A stretch of 64,000 nt of DNA from Microbacterium mitrae (GTDB lineage Bacteria; Actinomycetota; Actinomycetes; Actinomycetales; Microbacteriaceae): NCBI RefSeq assembly GCF_008017445.1, contig NZ_VRSW01000002.1, positions 474,060-538,059 of the forward strand. Direction: 5' to 3'. This document shows, piece by piece, positions 1 to 8,867 of this stretch. The translations under genes and the position numbers were made by a program. Under the pieces are notes generated by a model that saw only the letters and a list, made by a program, of their open reading frames with translations, was not told the origin of the DNA and made no database searches. Each line of letters starts with the position of its first letter. Position 1 is the first letter of the stretch.

Positions 1-1
1 G

Positions 2-1618
2 TCTGATGGTGCTGGCCAGACCTACGCGCTGAACATGATCGACACCCCCGGTCACGTCGACTTCACCTACGAGGTGTCGCGCTCGCTCGCCGCATGCGAG
101 GGCGCGGTTTTGCTCGTTGACGCCGCGCAGGGCATTGAGGCACAGACCCTCGCCAACCTCTACTTGGCGCTCGAAAACGATCTCACGATCATTCCGGTAC
201 TCAACAAGATTGACCTGCCGGCGGCAGACCCAGACAAGTACGCGGCTGAAATCGCGAACCTCATCGGCGGAAAGCCCGAAGACGTGCTGCGCGTCAGTGG
301 CAAGACCGGCATGGGTGTTGAAGAGCTGCTCGATCGTATTGTCGAGCGCATTCCCGCGCCGCAGGGCGATGCCGATGCGCCCGCTCGCGCCATGATTTTC
401 GACTCTGTCTACGACTCCTACCGTGGCGTTGTCACCTACGTGCGCATGATCGACGGTCGTCTGGAACCACGTGAGCGCATTCAGATGATGTCGACACGTG
501 CAACGCACGACGCGCTCGAAATCGGTGTTTCTAGCCCCGAGCCCACGCCCACCAAGGGCTTGTCTGTCGGCGAGGTCGGCTACCTGATCACCGGCGTGAA
601 AGACGTTCGTCTTTCTAAGGTCGGTGACACGGTCACCAACCAGCGCCGCCCCGCAACGAAGGCACTCGCCGGTTACGTTGACCCGAAGCCCATGGTGTTC
701 TCGGGCGTCTACCCGATCGATGGTTCCGACTATCCCGAACTGCGCGAGGCGCTTGACAAGCTCAAGCTCTCCGATGCATCGCTGCAGTACGAACCCGAGA
801 CCTCGGTGGCGCTGGGCTTTGGCTTCCGCTGCGGATTCCTCGGCCTGCTGCACCTGGAAATCGTTACCGAACGCCTGTCGCGTGAGTTCGGCCTTGACCT
901 CATCACGACCGCGCCGAGCGTGACGTATGAGGTCACCACCGACAACAACCAGCACGTCACGGTCACCAACCCCAGCGAGTACCCCGACGGTCGTGTGGCT
1001 ACGGTGTCTGAGCCGATTGTCAAGGTCGGAATCTTGCTGCCTAAGGACTACGTCGGAACCGTGATGGAACTGTGCCAGTCGCGTCGCGGCACGCTCCTCG
1101 GCATGGAGTACCTCTCCGAGGATCGCGTTGAGCTGCGTTACACGATGCCGCTCGGTGAAATCGTGTTCGACTTCTTCGATCACCTGAAGAGCCGCACCCA
1201 GGGCTACGCCTCGCTGGACTATGAACCGGCTGGCCAGCAGGAGGCTGACCTCGTTAAGGTCGACATTCTGTTGCAGGGCGAGAAGGTCGATGCCTTTAGC
1301 TCGATCGTTCACCGCGACAAGGCATACGCCTACGGAACGCTGATGACCGAGCGCTTGCGCAAGCTCATTCCTCGGCAACAATTCGAGGTTCCGATTCAGG
1401 CCGCCATCGGCGCGCGCATCATTGCCCGCGAAACCATTCGCGCCATCCGCAAGGACGTTCTTGCCAAGTGCTACGGCGGTGACATCAGCCGTAAGCGCAA
1501 GCTGCTGGAGAAGCAGAAGGAAGGCAAGAAGCGCATGAAGATGGTCGGCCGTGTCGAGGTTCCGCAAGAAGCCTTCATTGCCGCCCTCTCTGGCGACGTC
1601 GAGACCAAAGACAAGTAG
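2..1618 (+). CDS. lepA: Elongation factor 4 (LepA), 5' truncated
   Basis: Translational GTPase that back-translocates stalled or mis-set ribosomes. The frame is open from base 2, so the gene begins before the window; about 538 residues are visible and roughly the first 75 (including the P-loop) are missing. The G3 motif DTPGHVDF appears about residue 13 and the G4 motif NKID about residue 69. Domain II follows, then the LepA-type C-terminal domain with its basic end ([16 protein letters not shown]). It heads a housekeeping run (DUF1990, hemW, hrcA, dnaJ), as in many actinobacteria. A weak short hairpin just after the stop is not convincing as a terminator. Confidence 0.97.
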   Translation, partial: SDGAGQTYALNMIDTPGHVDFTYEVSRSLAACEGAVLLVDAAQGIEAQTLANLYLALENDLTIIPVLNKIDLPAADPDKYAAEIANLIGGKPEDVLRVSGKTGMGVEELLDRIVERIPAPQGDADAPARAMIFDSVYDSYRGVVTYVRMIDGRLEPRERIQMMSTRATHDALEIGVSSPEPTPTKGLSVGEVGYLITGVKDVRLSKVGDTVTNQRRPATKALAGYVDPKPMVFSGVYPIDGSDYPELREALDKLKLSDASLQYEPETSVALGFGFRCGFLGLLHLEIVTERLSREFGLDLITTAPSVTYEVTTDNNQHVTVTNPSEYPDGRVATVSEPIVKVGILLPKDYVGTVMELCQSRRGTLLGMEYLSEDRVELRYTMPLGEIVFDFFDHLKSRTQGYASLDYEPAGQQEADLVKVDILLQGEKVDAFSSIVHRDKAYAYGTLMTERLRKLIPRQQFEVPIQAAIGARIIARETIRAIRKDVLAKCYGGDISRKRKLLEKQKEGKKRMKMVGRVEVPQEAFIAALSGDVETKDK

Positions 1619-1711
1619 ACAGACTCAGGGCACACCCTGATATCTGTTCACACCAACCCCGGCATTGTCGACACTGTGAGCAATTCTGCGGTATCGACCA
1701 GGAACGACAGT

Positions 1712-1717
1712 TAGGCT
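1712..1717 (+). promoter_or_regulatory. -10 element of a probable leaderless promoter for the DUF1990 gene
   Basis: TAGGCT ends 6 nt before the ATG at 1724 and there is no purine-rich ribosome-binding site between. The same spacing recurs before many genes in this window. Confidence 0.5.
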
Positions 1718-1723
1718 GGCTTT

Positions 1724-2377
1724 ATGCGGCGCGGGACGTTTAGAGACGAGACTGTCAATTACGCCGCCGTCGGTGCAACGCAGGCCCCGGATCTCATGCA
1801 GTATCCGCCCGAGCGAAGCATCCCGGCGGAGGAGTCTTGGCGAATCGGTAGCGGTGCTGAGCGGTTTGCGACCGCCAGCGACGCCCTGCTGTCGTGGACC
1901 ACACACAAGGCCTCGGGTCTCACCCTGAGCGATGTTCGCCCGGCGTCAGAGCCGAGCTACCTTGGCGTCAGCTTTGACGACGAGGGCAACCCGATTCGTC
2001 CGTCCAAGACGGAGCCGGAGCAACGCTTTGACGCTGATGGCACGCCGTTCGTGAGCGCCGGAACCACGGTGCGAGTGCGCGGTCGGGTCGGCGGCCAGCG
2101 GGCCGATGCCGAGTTGCGAGTGATCTTCGTGATTGAAGAGCCACGCCGCGTCGGATTCGCGCTCGGAACCATGGGCGACTCGGTGGTCAGCGGCGAGGAG
2201 AGCTTCATGCTCGAGTGGCTGCAAAACGACGAGGTGTGGTTCACCGTGCGTGCCTTTGACGCACCAGAATCCCTGCTCTACAAGGTGTTGCCGGTGCTGT
2301 CGCGTCGCCGCCGCAAAGAGCTGTTCAGTGGCTACTTGCGCGCCATTTCGCCGCTGTTTGCCACCCCTACCTCGTAA
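1724..2377 (+). CDS. DUF1990 family protein
   Basis: Protein of 217 aa matching the DUF1990 family: an opening like NYAAVGAT and PPERSIPAEE, an RIGSG motif near residue 43, and a central FVIEEPRRVGFALGT segment, all typical. No enzyme activity is established that I can state. There is no signal peptide or membrane segment, so it is likely cytoplasmic. It overlaps hemW by one base (TAATG), so the two are translationally coupled. The ATG at 1724 fits the leaderless -10 just upstream. Confidence 0.85.
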   Translation: MRRGTFRDETVNYAAVGATQAPDLMQYPPERSIPAEESWRIGSGAERFATASDALLSWTTHKASGLTLSDVRPASEPSYLGVSFDDEGNPIRPSKTEPEQRFDADGTPFVSAGTTVRVRGRVGGQRADAELRVIFVIEEPRRVGFALGTMGDSVVSGEESFMLEWLQNDEVWFTVRAFDAPESLLYKVLPVLSRRRRKELFSGYLRAISPLFATPTS

Positions 2378-3597
2378 TGGGCGGGCCACTTCCTTCCGGC
2401 GACGCTGTTCCGGCCTCTGGCGCCCTGCCTGAAGGCACGACCGCGCACGGCGACGTTGACTTTGGCGTTTACCTGCACGTTCCGTTCTGTCGCGTGCGGT
2501 GTGGGTACTGCGATTTCAATACGTATACCGCCACGGAGCTGCGCGGCGCTCGGCAAGACACGTATGCCGACACCCTGCTGCAGGAGATCGCGCTCTCACA
2601 TCGGGTGCTGAGCGATATCGGCGCGCTTCGAGCCGCGCAGACCGTGTTCTTCGGTGGCGGAACGCCGACGCTGCTCCCAGCGGGCGATTTGGCTCGCATG
2701 CTGGGTGGCGTTCGAGACACCTTTGGCCTCGCGCCGGGTGCCGAGGTTACCGTCGAGGCGAATCCCGACACCGTGACGCCCGCGGTGATGGCCGAGCTTG
2801 CGACCGCCGGCGTTACCCGCGTCTCGATCGGGATGCAGTCCAGCGTGCCGCACGTGCTGGCGGCGCTTGATCGCACCCACAATCCCGAGAATGTGGCGAC
2901 CGCGGTCGCCGCTGCGCGCGAGGCGGGTCTGGATGTCAGCGTCGATCTCATCTATGGCGCACCGGGGGAGTCGCTCACCGATTGGGAGGCTTCGGTTCGC
3001 ACCGCGATCGAGCTGCAGCCGGATCACATTTCTGCCTATGCGCTGATTATTGAAGACGGCACGAAGCTTGCACGCCAAATTCGTGCCGGGGTTGTCGCTG
3101 CGCCCGATGATGACCTGCAAGCCGATATGTATGAGTTCGTCGACGAGGCCCTCGGTGAGGCTGGCTTTGACTGGTACGAGGTGAGCAACTTTTCGCGCGG
3201 CGAGAAGCACCGCTCGCGGCACAACCTGGCGTACTGGCGCGGCACCGATTGGTGGGGGTACGGGCCGGGCGCTCATTCGCACGTTGACGGCACCCGATGG
3301 TGGAACGTCAAACACCCGGCCGCCTACGCGCAGCGTCTGGCGGCAGGCGAAAGCCCCGCCTTCGCGCGGGAGACAATCGATGGTTCCGCAGCCGTGCTGG
3401 AGCGTGTGCTGTTGCAATCGCGCATCCGCGAGGGGCTGGCAATCGATCAGATTCCGCCGTCGCGTCGCACCGCGGTTGCCGGATTGATTGCCGATGAACT
3501 CGTGGAACCAGGTGCGGCGCTGCAGGGGCGCATTGTCTTGACGCGCCGCGGTCGTCTGCTGGCAGACGCCGTCGTGCGCGCACTCACGGAGGACTGA
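2377..3597 (+). CDS. hemW: Radical SAM heme chaperone HemW
   Basis: HemW (formerly annotated as HemN-like coproporphyrinogen oxidase) binds heme and a 4Fe-4S cluster and hands heme to target proteins. The protein has 406 aa. The radical-SAM CxxxCxxC motif lies in VPFCRVRCGYCDF at about residues 35-47, followed by the HemW-typical FFGGGTPTLL segment. The HNxxYW-like signature (SRHNLAYW) near residue 285 separates HemW from true HemN. The C-terminal winged-helix-like region is present. It is coupled to DUF1990 by a 1-base overlap and is followed after 1 nt by the ankyrin gene. Confidence 0.95.
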   Translation: MGGPLPSGDAVPASGALPEGTTAHGDVDFGVYLHVPFCRVRCGYCDFNTYTATELRGARQDTYADTLLQEIALSHRVLSDIGALRAAQTVFFGGGTPTLLPAGDLARMLGGVRDTFGLAPGAEVTVEANPDTVTPAVMAELATAGVTRVSIGMQSSVPHVLAALDRTHNPENVATAVAAAREAGLDVSVDLIYGAPGESLTDWEASVRTAIELQPDHISAYALIIEDGTKLARQIRAGVVAAPDDDLQADMYEFVDEALGEAGFDWYEVSNFSRGEKHRSRHNLAYWRGTDWWGYGPGAHSHVDGTRWWNVKHPAAYAQRLAAGESPAFARETIDGSAAVLERVLLQSRIREGLAIDQIPPSRRTAVAGLIADELVEPGAALQGRIVLTRRGRLLADAVVRALTED

Positions 3598-3598
3598 C

Positions 3599-4006
3599 AT
3601 GACAACCGATAACCCGGGTGCACACCTCAGCGCCGAGGTCGTAGACGGAACCTTTGACCTCGCCCGCACGGGGCGGGTCGCAGAGCTCACCGAAATGATC
3701 GGCGCCGGTGTTCCGATCGATACCCGCAATGCGCGAAGTGACACCATGCTGATCGTGGCGGCCTACGCCCAACAGGCGGAGGCAGTGGCAATGCTCATTG
3801 CGCTGGGCGCCGATCTCAACATTGAAAACCGCATGGGACAGACGGCTATTTCGTGCGCCGTTTTTCGCAACGACGAGACGGTACTGCAGTTGTTACTGAA
3901 CGCCGGTGCCGATCCCGAGCTGGGTTTTCATTCAGCCCTTGCCATCGCCGACCAGTTTCAGCTGACCCAGATGACCGCGCTGCTGTTGAAGCACGCGGCA
4001 CGCTGA
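3599..4006 (+). CDS. Ankyrin-repeat protein
   Basis: Small protein of 135 aa built of about three ankyrin repeats: the TMLIVAAYAQQAEAVAMLI, QTAISCAVFRNDETVLQLLL and SALAIADQFQLTQMTALLL helices follow one another at about 33-residue spacing. Ankyrin repeats bind proteins; the partner is unknown. No signal peptide. ATG at 3599 has a good GGAGGA site inside the end of hemW and sits one base after the hemW stop, so it belongs to that operon. Confidence 0.85.
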   Translation: MTTDNPGAHLSAEVVDGTFDLARTGRVAELTEMIGAGVPIDTRNARSDTMLIVAAYAQQAEAVAMLIALGADLNIENRMGQTAISCAVFRNDETVLQLLLNAGADPELGFHSALAIADQFQLTQMTALLLKHAAR

Positions 4007-4041
4007 GGCGTTCGCCGTTCTCCCATCAGCACGCGTTAGAA

Positions 4042-4068
4042 TTGGCACTCGAACGTATTGAGTGCCAA
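4042..4068 (+). promoter_or_regulatory. CIRCE operator (HrcA binding site)
   Basis: Perfect inverted repeat TTGGCACTC-N9-GAGTGCCAA, the classic CIRCE form, immediately upstream of hrcA. A -10-like TAGAAT (4037-4042) abuts its left arm, so bound HrcA would block transcription of hrcA-dnaJ and downstream genes. It implies HrcA autoregulation. Confidence 0.95.
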
Positions 4069-4082
4069 CGAGAGGAGAGGTC

Positions 4083-5111
4083 GTGGTATCCGAGCGAGGA
4101 CTCCAGGTTCTCCGCGCAATTGTGCAGGACTACGTCGACACCCGCGAACCCGTTGGTTCAAAGTCGATCGTTGACCGCCATGCTTTTGGAGTGTCGGCGG
4201 CGACCATTCGCAACGATATGGCGTTGCTCGAAGACGAAGATCTCATCGTGGCGCCACACACCTCGAGCGGGCGGGTTCCCACCGACAAGGGTTACCGTGT
4301 CTTTGTTGATCATTTGGCCGAACTGCGGCCGCTGAGCTCTGCCCAGCGCACCGCGATTTCGTCCTTTCTGGACGACCCAGCCGACCTTGATGACCTGCTC
4401 TCGCGCACGGTACGGTGCCTGACGCAGTTGACCGGTCAAGTGGCGCTCGTGCAATATCCGTCATTTGCCCGCGCCACCGTCACCCACATTGAGCTGGTGC
4501 TGCTCGCGCCCATGCGGGTGCTCGTCATCGTGGTGACCGACACCGGCCGCGTCTCGCAGCGCATTGTGAACCTGCCGCAGGAGATCACCGAGCACGACGC
4601 GCTCGCACTCAAGGGCAGGCTCAATGATCTCGTCACAGGCTACGAGGTTCGCAAGGCTTCGGCTCGTCTCGAAGATCGGCGCGCAGAAGCGGCAGAAACC
4701 GACACCGCGATCGCGGTGCTCAGCGACGCGGTGGCTGAAGAGCTCGACGAGTTTCGTCAAGACAAACTCGTGATGGCGGGCGCGGCAACCCTGGCGCGGC
4801 GTGAACTCGACTTTCGCGGCAGCATTCACCCGCTGCTCGAGGCGATCGAAGAGCAGGCCACCCTCGTGCGACTGATGGAAGAAATGGTCGCCGATCGTGA
4901 GGGCCTGGCCGCATCGATCGGCGCAGAAAACGCCGCCTTCGGACTCTCCGAGGCTTCGCTCGTCACGAGCGACTACGACGCACCCGGCTCCCGGGCGCGT
5001 GTCGGACTGATGGGCCCGACACGCATGGACTATCCCAGCAACCTCGCCGCCGTGCGCGCTGTCGCACGGTACCTGACCCGGTTGCTGGATGAAGATGAAG
5101 CACGTCGCTGA
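4083..5111 (+). CDS. hrcA: Heat-inducible transcriptional repressor HrcA
   Basis: HrcA represses heat-shock operons by binding CIRCE. The protein is 342 aa from GTG 4083; an in-frame GTG at 4062 lies inside the CIRCE itself and is not a sensible start, while 4083 has AGAGGAGAGG just upstream. The N-terminal winged helix (VSERGLQVLRAIVQDYV, then VSAATIRNDMALLE) and the IF/GAF-like core with a terminal MDYPSNLAAVRAVARYL are canonical. It is followed 35 nt later by dnaJ, as is standard in actinobacteria. Confidence 0.97.
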   Translation: MVSERGLQVLRAIVQDYVDTREPVGSKSIVDRHAFGVSAATIRNDMALLEDEDLIVAPHTSSGRVPTDKGYRVFVDHLAELRPLSSAQRTAISSFLDDPADLDDLLSRTVRCLTQLTGQVALVQYPSFARATVTHIELVLLAPMRVLVIVVTDTGRVSQRIVNLPQEITEHDALALKGRLNDLVTGYEVRKASARLEDRRAEAAETDTAIAVLSDAVAEELDEFRQDKLVMAGAATLARRELDFRGSIHPLLEAIEEQATLVRLMEEMVADREGLAASIGAENAAFGLSEASLVTSDYDAPGSRARVGLMGPTRMDYPSNLAAVRAVARYLTRLLDEDEARR

Positions 5112-5146
5112 CGTGATGAGGGGCGCCTGCCCCGAGAAAGGCTGAA

Positions 5147-6250
5147 GTGGCAGACCACTACGAAGTTTTGGGTGTTTCGCGTGAAGCGACGACCGAAGAA
5201 ATCAAGAAGGCGTACCGCAAACTCGCCCGCCAACTCCACCCCGACGTCAACCCCGGTGAAGAGGCGGAGGAGCAGTTCAAGCTCGTCACGCACGCCTACG
5301 ACGTGCTGAGCGACCCGAAGCAGCGTGAACGCTACGACAACGGTGGCGACTCGGCGTTTGGCGGCGGCGGCTTTGGCGGCTTCGGCGACATTTTCGAGAC
5401 GTTCTTTGGTGGCGGCCAAGCTCGCGGCCCTCGTCCCCGCTCGCGGCGTGAGCGCGGACAAGACGCTCTGGTCAAGGTCACCGTCGAACTCTCCGACGTC
5501 ATCTTCGGCGTTCACCGCGATATTGAGGTCGACACGGCTGTGCTGTGTGAGACCTGCGAGGGCTCCTGCTGCCAGCCAGGTACCTCACCCGTCACGTGTG
5601 AGATCTGTGGCGGTACCGGCCACGTGCAGCAGCAGGTGCGAAGCCTGCTCGGCACAATGCTGACCAACGCGCCGTGCAACGTGTGCCGCGGTTATGGCAC
5701 CACCATCCCGTCCCCGTGCGTCACGTGCGCGGGCCAGGGCCGTGTGCGCTCGCGTCGCACCGTCTCGCTCGACATCCCCGCCGGCGTTGATGACGGCCTG
5801 CGTCTGCAGCTTCCGGGCTCCGGCGAGGTTGGCCCCGCTGGCGGACCCAACGGAGACCTGTACCTTGAAATCAAGGTCGCCCCGAATGCCGCATTCTCCC
5901 GCGAGGGCGATGACCTGGTCGCGCTGCTCGAAGTGGCGATGCCAGACGCGATTCTCGGAACCACCACAACGATCGACGCGCTGGATGGCTCCGTTGATCT
6001 CGAAATTCGTCCCGGGGTGCAGTCCGGTGACGAGCTGACCATCAAGGGTCGCGGTATTACGCCGCTGCGTGGTTCCAACCGCGGCGACCTGCGCGTCGGC
6101 ATTCACGTGGTCACCCCCACCAAGCTCGACACCAAGCAGCGTGCCCTCATCGAGCAGCTACAAAGCTCGATGAAGTCGCCGGGCCCCGCCCTCGCTCAGC
6201 ACCAGCAGGGGTTGTTTGCCAAGCTACGCGATCGATTTCGTACCCACTAA
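5147..6250 (+). CDS. dnaJ: Chaperone protein DnaJ
   Basis: Hsp40 co-chaperone (DnaJ2 type, paired with HrcA) stimulating DnaK ATPase. It has 367 aa: J domain 1-65 with the HPD motif, Gly/Phe linker 68-90, zinc-finger domain about 130-210, and C-terminal substrate domains. Three zinc repeats are normal ([24 protein letters not shown]), but the first reads CETCEGSC, with Cys in place of the final Gly. Start GTG 5147 has an AAAGG site. The stop overlaps the rsmE ATG. Confidence 0.96.
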   Translation: MADHYEVLGVSREATTEEIKKAYRKLARQLHPDVNPGEEAEEQFKLVTHAYDVLSDPKQRERYDNGGDSAFGGGGFGGFGDIFETFFGGGQARGPRPRSRRERGQDALVKVTVELSDVIFGVHRDIEVDTAVLCETCEGSCCQPGTSPVTCEICGGTGHVQQQVRSLLGTMLTNAPCNVCRGYGTTIPSPCVTCAGQGRVRSRRTVSLDIPAGVDDGLRLQLPGSGEVGPAGGPNGDLYLEIKVAPNAAFSREGDDLVALLEVAMPDAILGTTTTIDALDGSVDLEIRPGVQSGDELTIKGRGITPLRGSNRGDLRVGIHVVTPTKLDTKQRALIEQLQSSMKSPGPALAQHQQGLFAKLRDRFRTH

Positions 6251-6978
6251 TGGCACTGCATTTCATCGTTGACACCCCCGAACAACTGGCGGGGGAGTCG
6301 GTCACCCTCACCGGGCCCGAGGCACATCACGCTGCCGCCGTGCGGCGCGTGCGTGTCGGTGAAGCGGTTACGCTCGGCGACGGCGTCGGAACCTGGGTGA
6401 GCGGAACCGTGACATCGGTTGCGCCAAAACTGGTTGAGATTTCGCTCGACGAGCGGCGCCACATCGCCGATGAGAATCCGCGCATCGTCTTGGTGCAGGC
6501 TCTGGCCAAGGGCGATCGAGATGAGCGCGCCGTCGAGGCGGCGACGGAGCTGGGTGTCAGTGCGATCGTGCCATGGCAGGCATCGCGGAGTGTTTCGCGG
6601 TGGGACGCGGGCAAGGTCGCAAAGGGCGTCGCCAGGTGGCAGAGCATTGCCCGCGAGGCATCGAAGCAGGCGCACCGCGCGTGGGTGCCCGTGGTGAGCG
6701 ATCCCGTCACGACAGCGCAACTCACCGCTCGTGCCGGCGAGGTCAGCATTGTGGTGTTGGAGCCTTCCGCCTCCGACGCTCTCACGACGCTCAGCCTTCC
6801 CAAGGATCGCGACGTTTGGCTCGTGGTCGGCCCCGAGGGCGGCATCACGCCGGAGGAGCTTGCCACACTCGCTAACGCCGGAGCGACGCTGTCGCGCATG
6901 GGAACCACCGTGTTGCGTACGTCGACGGCAGGGCCTGCTGCCCTCGCTGCACTGAGTGTGGTTCTCGGCCGCTGGTGA
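6250..6978 (+). CDS. rsmE: 16S rRNA (uracil-1498-N3)-methyltransferase
   Basis: SPOUT-fold methyltransferase modifying U1498 of 16S rRNA using SAM. The protein is 242 aa with the usual N-terminal PUA-like part (LTGPEAHHAAAVRRVRVGE) and the C-terminal knot motifs VVGPEGGITPEEL and VLRTSTAGPAALAAL that form the SAM site. ATG overlaps the dnaJ stop by one base, so it is coupled to the heat-shock operon. Confidence 0.95.
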   Translation: MALHFIVDTPEQLAGESVTLTGPEAHHAAAVRRVRVGEAVTLGDGVGTWVSGTVTSVAPKLVEISLDERRHIADENPRIVLVQALAKGDRDERAVEAATELGVSAIVPWQASRSVSRWDAGKVAKGVARWQSIAREASKQAHRAWVPVVSDPVTTAQLTARAGEVSIVVLEPSASDALTTLSLPKDRDVWLVVGPEGGITPEELATLANAGATLSRMGTTVLRTSTAGPAALAALSVVLGRW

Positions 6979-6989
6979 GCACGCCCCGA

Positions 6990-6995
6990 TAGACT
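6990..6995 (+). promoter_or_regulatory. -10 element of a probable leaderless promoter for the HIT gene
   Basis: TAGACT ends 6 nt before ATG 7002; no Shine-Dalgarno sequence lies between. It suggests an internal promoter within the hrcA-era run. Confidence 0.5.
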
Positions 6996-7001
6996 GCCGG
7001 T

Positions 7002-7352
7002 ATGAGCAGTGAGCCTTCGATCTTTACCCGCATTTTGCAGCGCGAGATCCCGGCGACGATTGTTGCCGAGACCGACAATGTCTTTGCGATCAAAGACATT
7101 GCGCCGCAAGCGCCCGTGCACCTGCTCGTCATTCCCAAGACGCAGCACTACCGCGATGTCACCGAACTTGCCGCTGCCGACCCTGCCCTGATGCAGGAGA
7201 TGGTGGCCGTAGCGCAGCAGCTCGCCAATGAGCACGCCGACGGTCACTTCCGGCTGATTTTTAATACGGGCTCGAACGCCGGTCAAACCGTCTTTCACGT
7301 CCACGCCCACGTTCTCGCGGGCGAACTAACCGAAAAGAGTATGGGTGCCTGA
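7002..7352 (+). CDS. HIT-family nucleotide hydrolase
   Basis: Histidine-triad protein of 116 aa, acting on purine nucleoside phosphoramidates or similar AMP conjugates. The FTRILQREIPATIVAE opening and the closing HVHAHVLAG triad (about residues 99-107) are diagnostic; the middle histidine is the expected nucleophile. The stop overlaps the phoH start, so it is co-translated with phoH. Confidence 0.93.
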   Translation: MSSEPSIFTRILQREIPATIVAETDNVFAIKDIAPQAPVHLLVIPKTQHYRDVTELAAADPALMQEMVAVAQQLANEHADGHFRLIFNTGSNAGQTVFHVHAHVLAGELTEKSMGA

Positions 7353-8409
7353 CTCCCAAACAGTAACCAAGCAGATCTTCGCAGACGGCGTCGCGATGGT
7401 TCAGCTCCTCGGCCCGCAGGACCGCCTGTTGCGCATGGTCGAAAAGCAACACCCCGGCGTGCAGATCACGGTGCGTGGCAACGAAATTACCCTCACCGGA
7501 GAGCCGGCGGCTGTCGACGCCGCCAAGAGTCTGGTCGAAGAGCTTCTCACCATGACCCGCTCCGGCCACAACCTGGTTCCGGAGGAGGTTGCCACCTCAG
7601 CGCGCCTGCAGCAGGAGGGTCTTCGTCCCTCCGAAGTGCTCAGCGAGCCGATTCTTTCGTCACGTGGCAAGGTCATTCGGCCCAAAACCCTGGGCCAGCG
7701 CGACTACGTTGACGCGATCGATGAGAACACGATCGTGTTTGGCATCGGCCCGGCCGGTACCGGCAAGACGTACCTGGCGATGGCAAAAGCGGTGCAGGCG
7801 CTGCAGCGCAAAGAGGTCAACCGCATCATCCTGACACGGCCCGCCGTGGAGGCAGGGGAGCGGTTGGGATTCTTGCCAGGCACGCTCACCGACAAGATCG
7901 ATCCGTATCTGCGCCCGTTGTACGACGCGCTGAACGAAATGATCGACCCCGATGTGCTGCCCAAGCTCATGGCCACCGGAACCATTGAGGTCGCACCCCT
8001 CGCGTACATGCGCGGCCGCACCCTCAACGACTCGTTCGTCGTGCTCGATGAGGCGCAAAACACGACGCCAGAACAGATGAAGATGTTCCTCACGCGACTG
8101 GGCTTTGGAACCAAGATGGTCGTCACCGGTGACATCACCCAGGTCGATTTGCCACAGGGAACGAGTGGTTTGCGCCTGGTCTCCAACGTGTTGAAGAACA
8201 TCGACGATATTCACTTTGCGCGGCTCACGAGCGCCGATGTGGTGCGTCATTCGCTGGTCGGACGCATCGTTGACGCGTACAGCGAGTATGACGAGAAGCG
8301 CACCGCGGCCCGGCATGAGCGTGAGCAGGCTTCTGAACTTGCGAACCGTACCGAGCGCCGCGCCGGACTTCGCCCCCAAGACCGACAGCCCCGACGAGGA
8401 CGATCATGA
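7345..8409 (+). CDS. phoH: PhoH-like ATPase
   Basis: Cytoplasmic P-loop ATPase of the PhoH family (354 aa), usually linked to RNA handling through its partner YbeY. A KH-like N-terminal region (MVEKQHPGVQITVRGNEI) precedes Walker A GPAGTGKT near residue 137 and Walker B FVVLDEAQ near residue 230. GTG 7345 overlaps the HIT stop by 8 nt, and ybeY overlaps the phoH stop. Basic, poorly conserved tail after residue 320. Confidence 0.94.
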   Translation: MPDSQTVTKQIFADGVAMVQLLGPQDRLLRMVEKQHPGVQITVRGNEITLTGEPAAVDAAKSLVEELLTMTRSGHNLVPEEVATSARLQQEGLRPSEVLSEPILSSRGKVIRPKTLGQRDYVDAIDENTIVFGIGPAGTGKTYLAMAKAVQALQRKEVNRIILTRPAVEAGERLGFLPGTLTDKIDPYLRPLYDALNEMIDPDVLPKLMATGTIEVAPLAYMRGRTLNDSFVVLDEAQNTTPEQMKMFLTRLGFGTKMVVTGDITQVDLPQGTSGLRLVSNVLKNIDDIHFARLTSADVVRHSLVGRIVDAYSEYDEKRTAARHEREQASELANRTERRAGLRPQDRQPRRGRS

Positions 8410-8867
8410 TCGAGATCAACAACGAATCCGCCATCAGCATCGACGAAACCGTGCTGTTGCGTCTCACCGAGAGCAACCTCGCGGCGCTCTACGTCAGCCC
8501 CGATGCCGAGGTCGCAATCGTGCTTGTCGACGAGGGCGCGATGGAAGCACTGCACGTGCAGTGGATGGACGAGCCCGGCCCCACCGACGTGCTGTCTTTT
8601 CCGATGGATGAGCTGCGCCCCGGAACCATGGACAAGCCGACAGAGCCCGGATTGCTTGGCGACATTGTGCTGTGCCCGCAGGTGGCCGAGGCACAGGCCA
8701 AGACGGCAGGGCACACCATGATGGATGAGCTCATCCTGCTCACCACGCACGGATTGCTGCACCTGCTGGGATACGACCACGCCGAGCCAGAAGAAGAACG
8801 CGAAATGTTTGGCCTCCAGCGCGAACTGATCGCTCACTTCCATGAGGGTGAGAAAAACGCGCGATGA
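8406..8867 (+). CDS. ybeY: Endoribonuclease YbeY (rRNA maturation)
   Basis: Metal-dependent RNase needed for 16S rRNA 3'-end maturation and ribosome quality control. 153 aa with the zinc-binding HGLLHLLGYDH motif near residues 116-126 and a conserved DVLSFPMDE segment. Start ATG 8406 with a GAGGACG site overlaps the phoH stop by 4 nt; its own stop overlaps the next ATG. Gene order phoH-ybeY-corC-era is conserved across many bacteria. Confidence 0.96.
   Translation: MIEINNESAISIDETVLLRLTESNLAALYVSPDAEVAIVLVDEGAMEALHVQWMDEPGPTDVLSFPMDELRPGTMDKPTEPGLLGDIVLCPQVAEAQAKTAGHTMMDELILLTTHGLLHLLGYDHAEPEEEREMFGLQRELIAHFHEGEKNAR

Noticed and set aside
4062..4082. Earlier GTG start for hrcA
   Set aside because: It lies within the CIRCE operator and lacks a ribosome-binding site.
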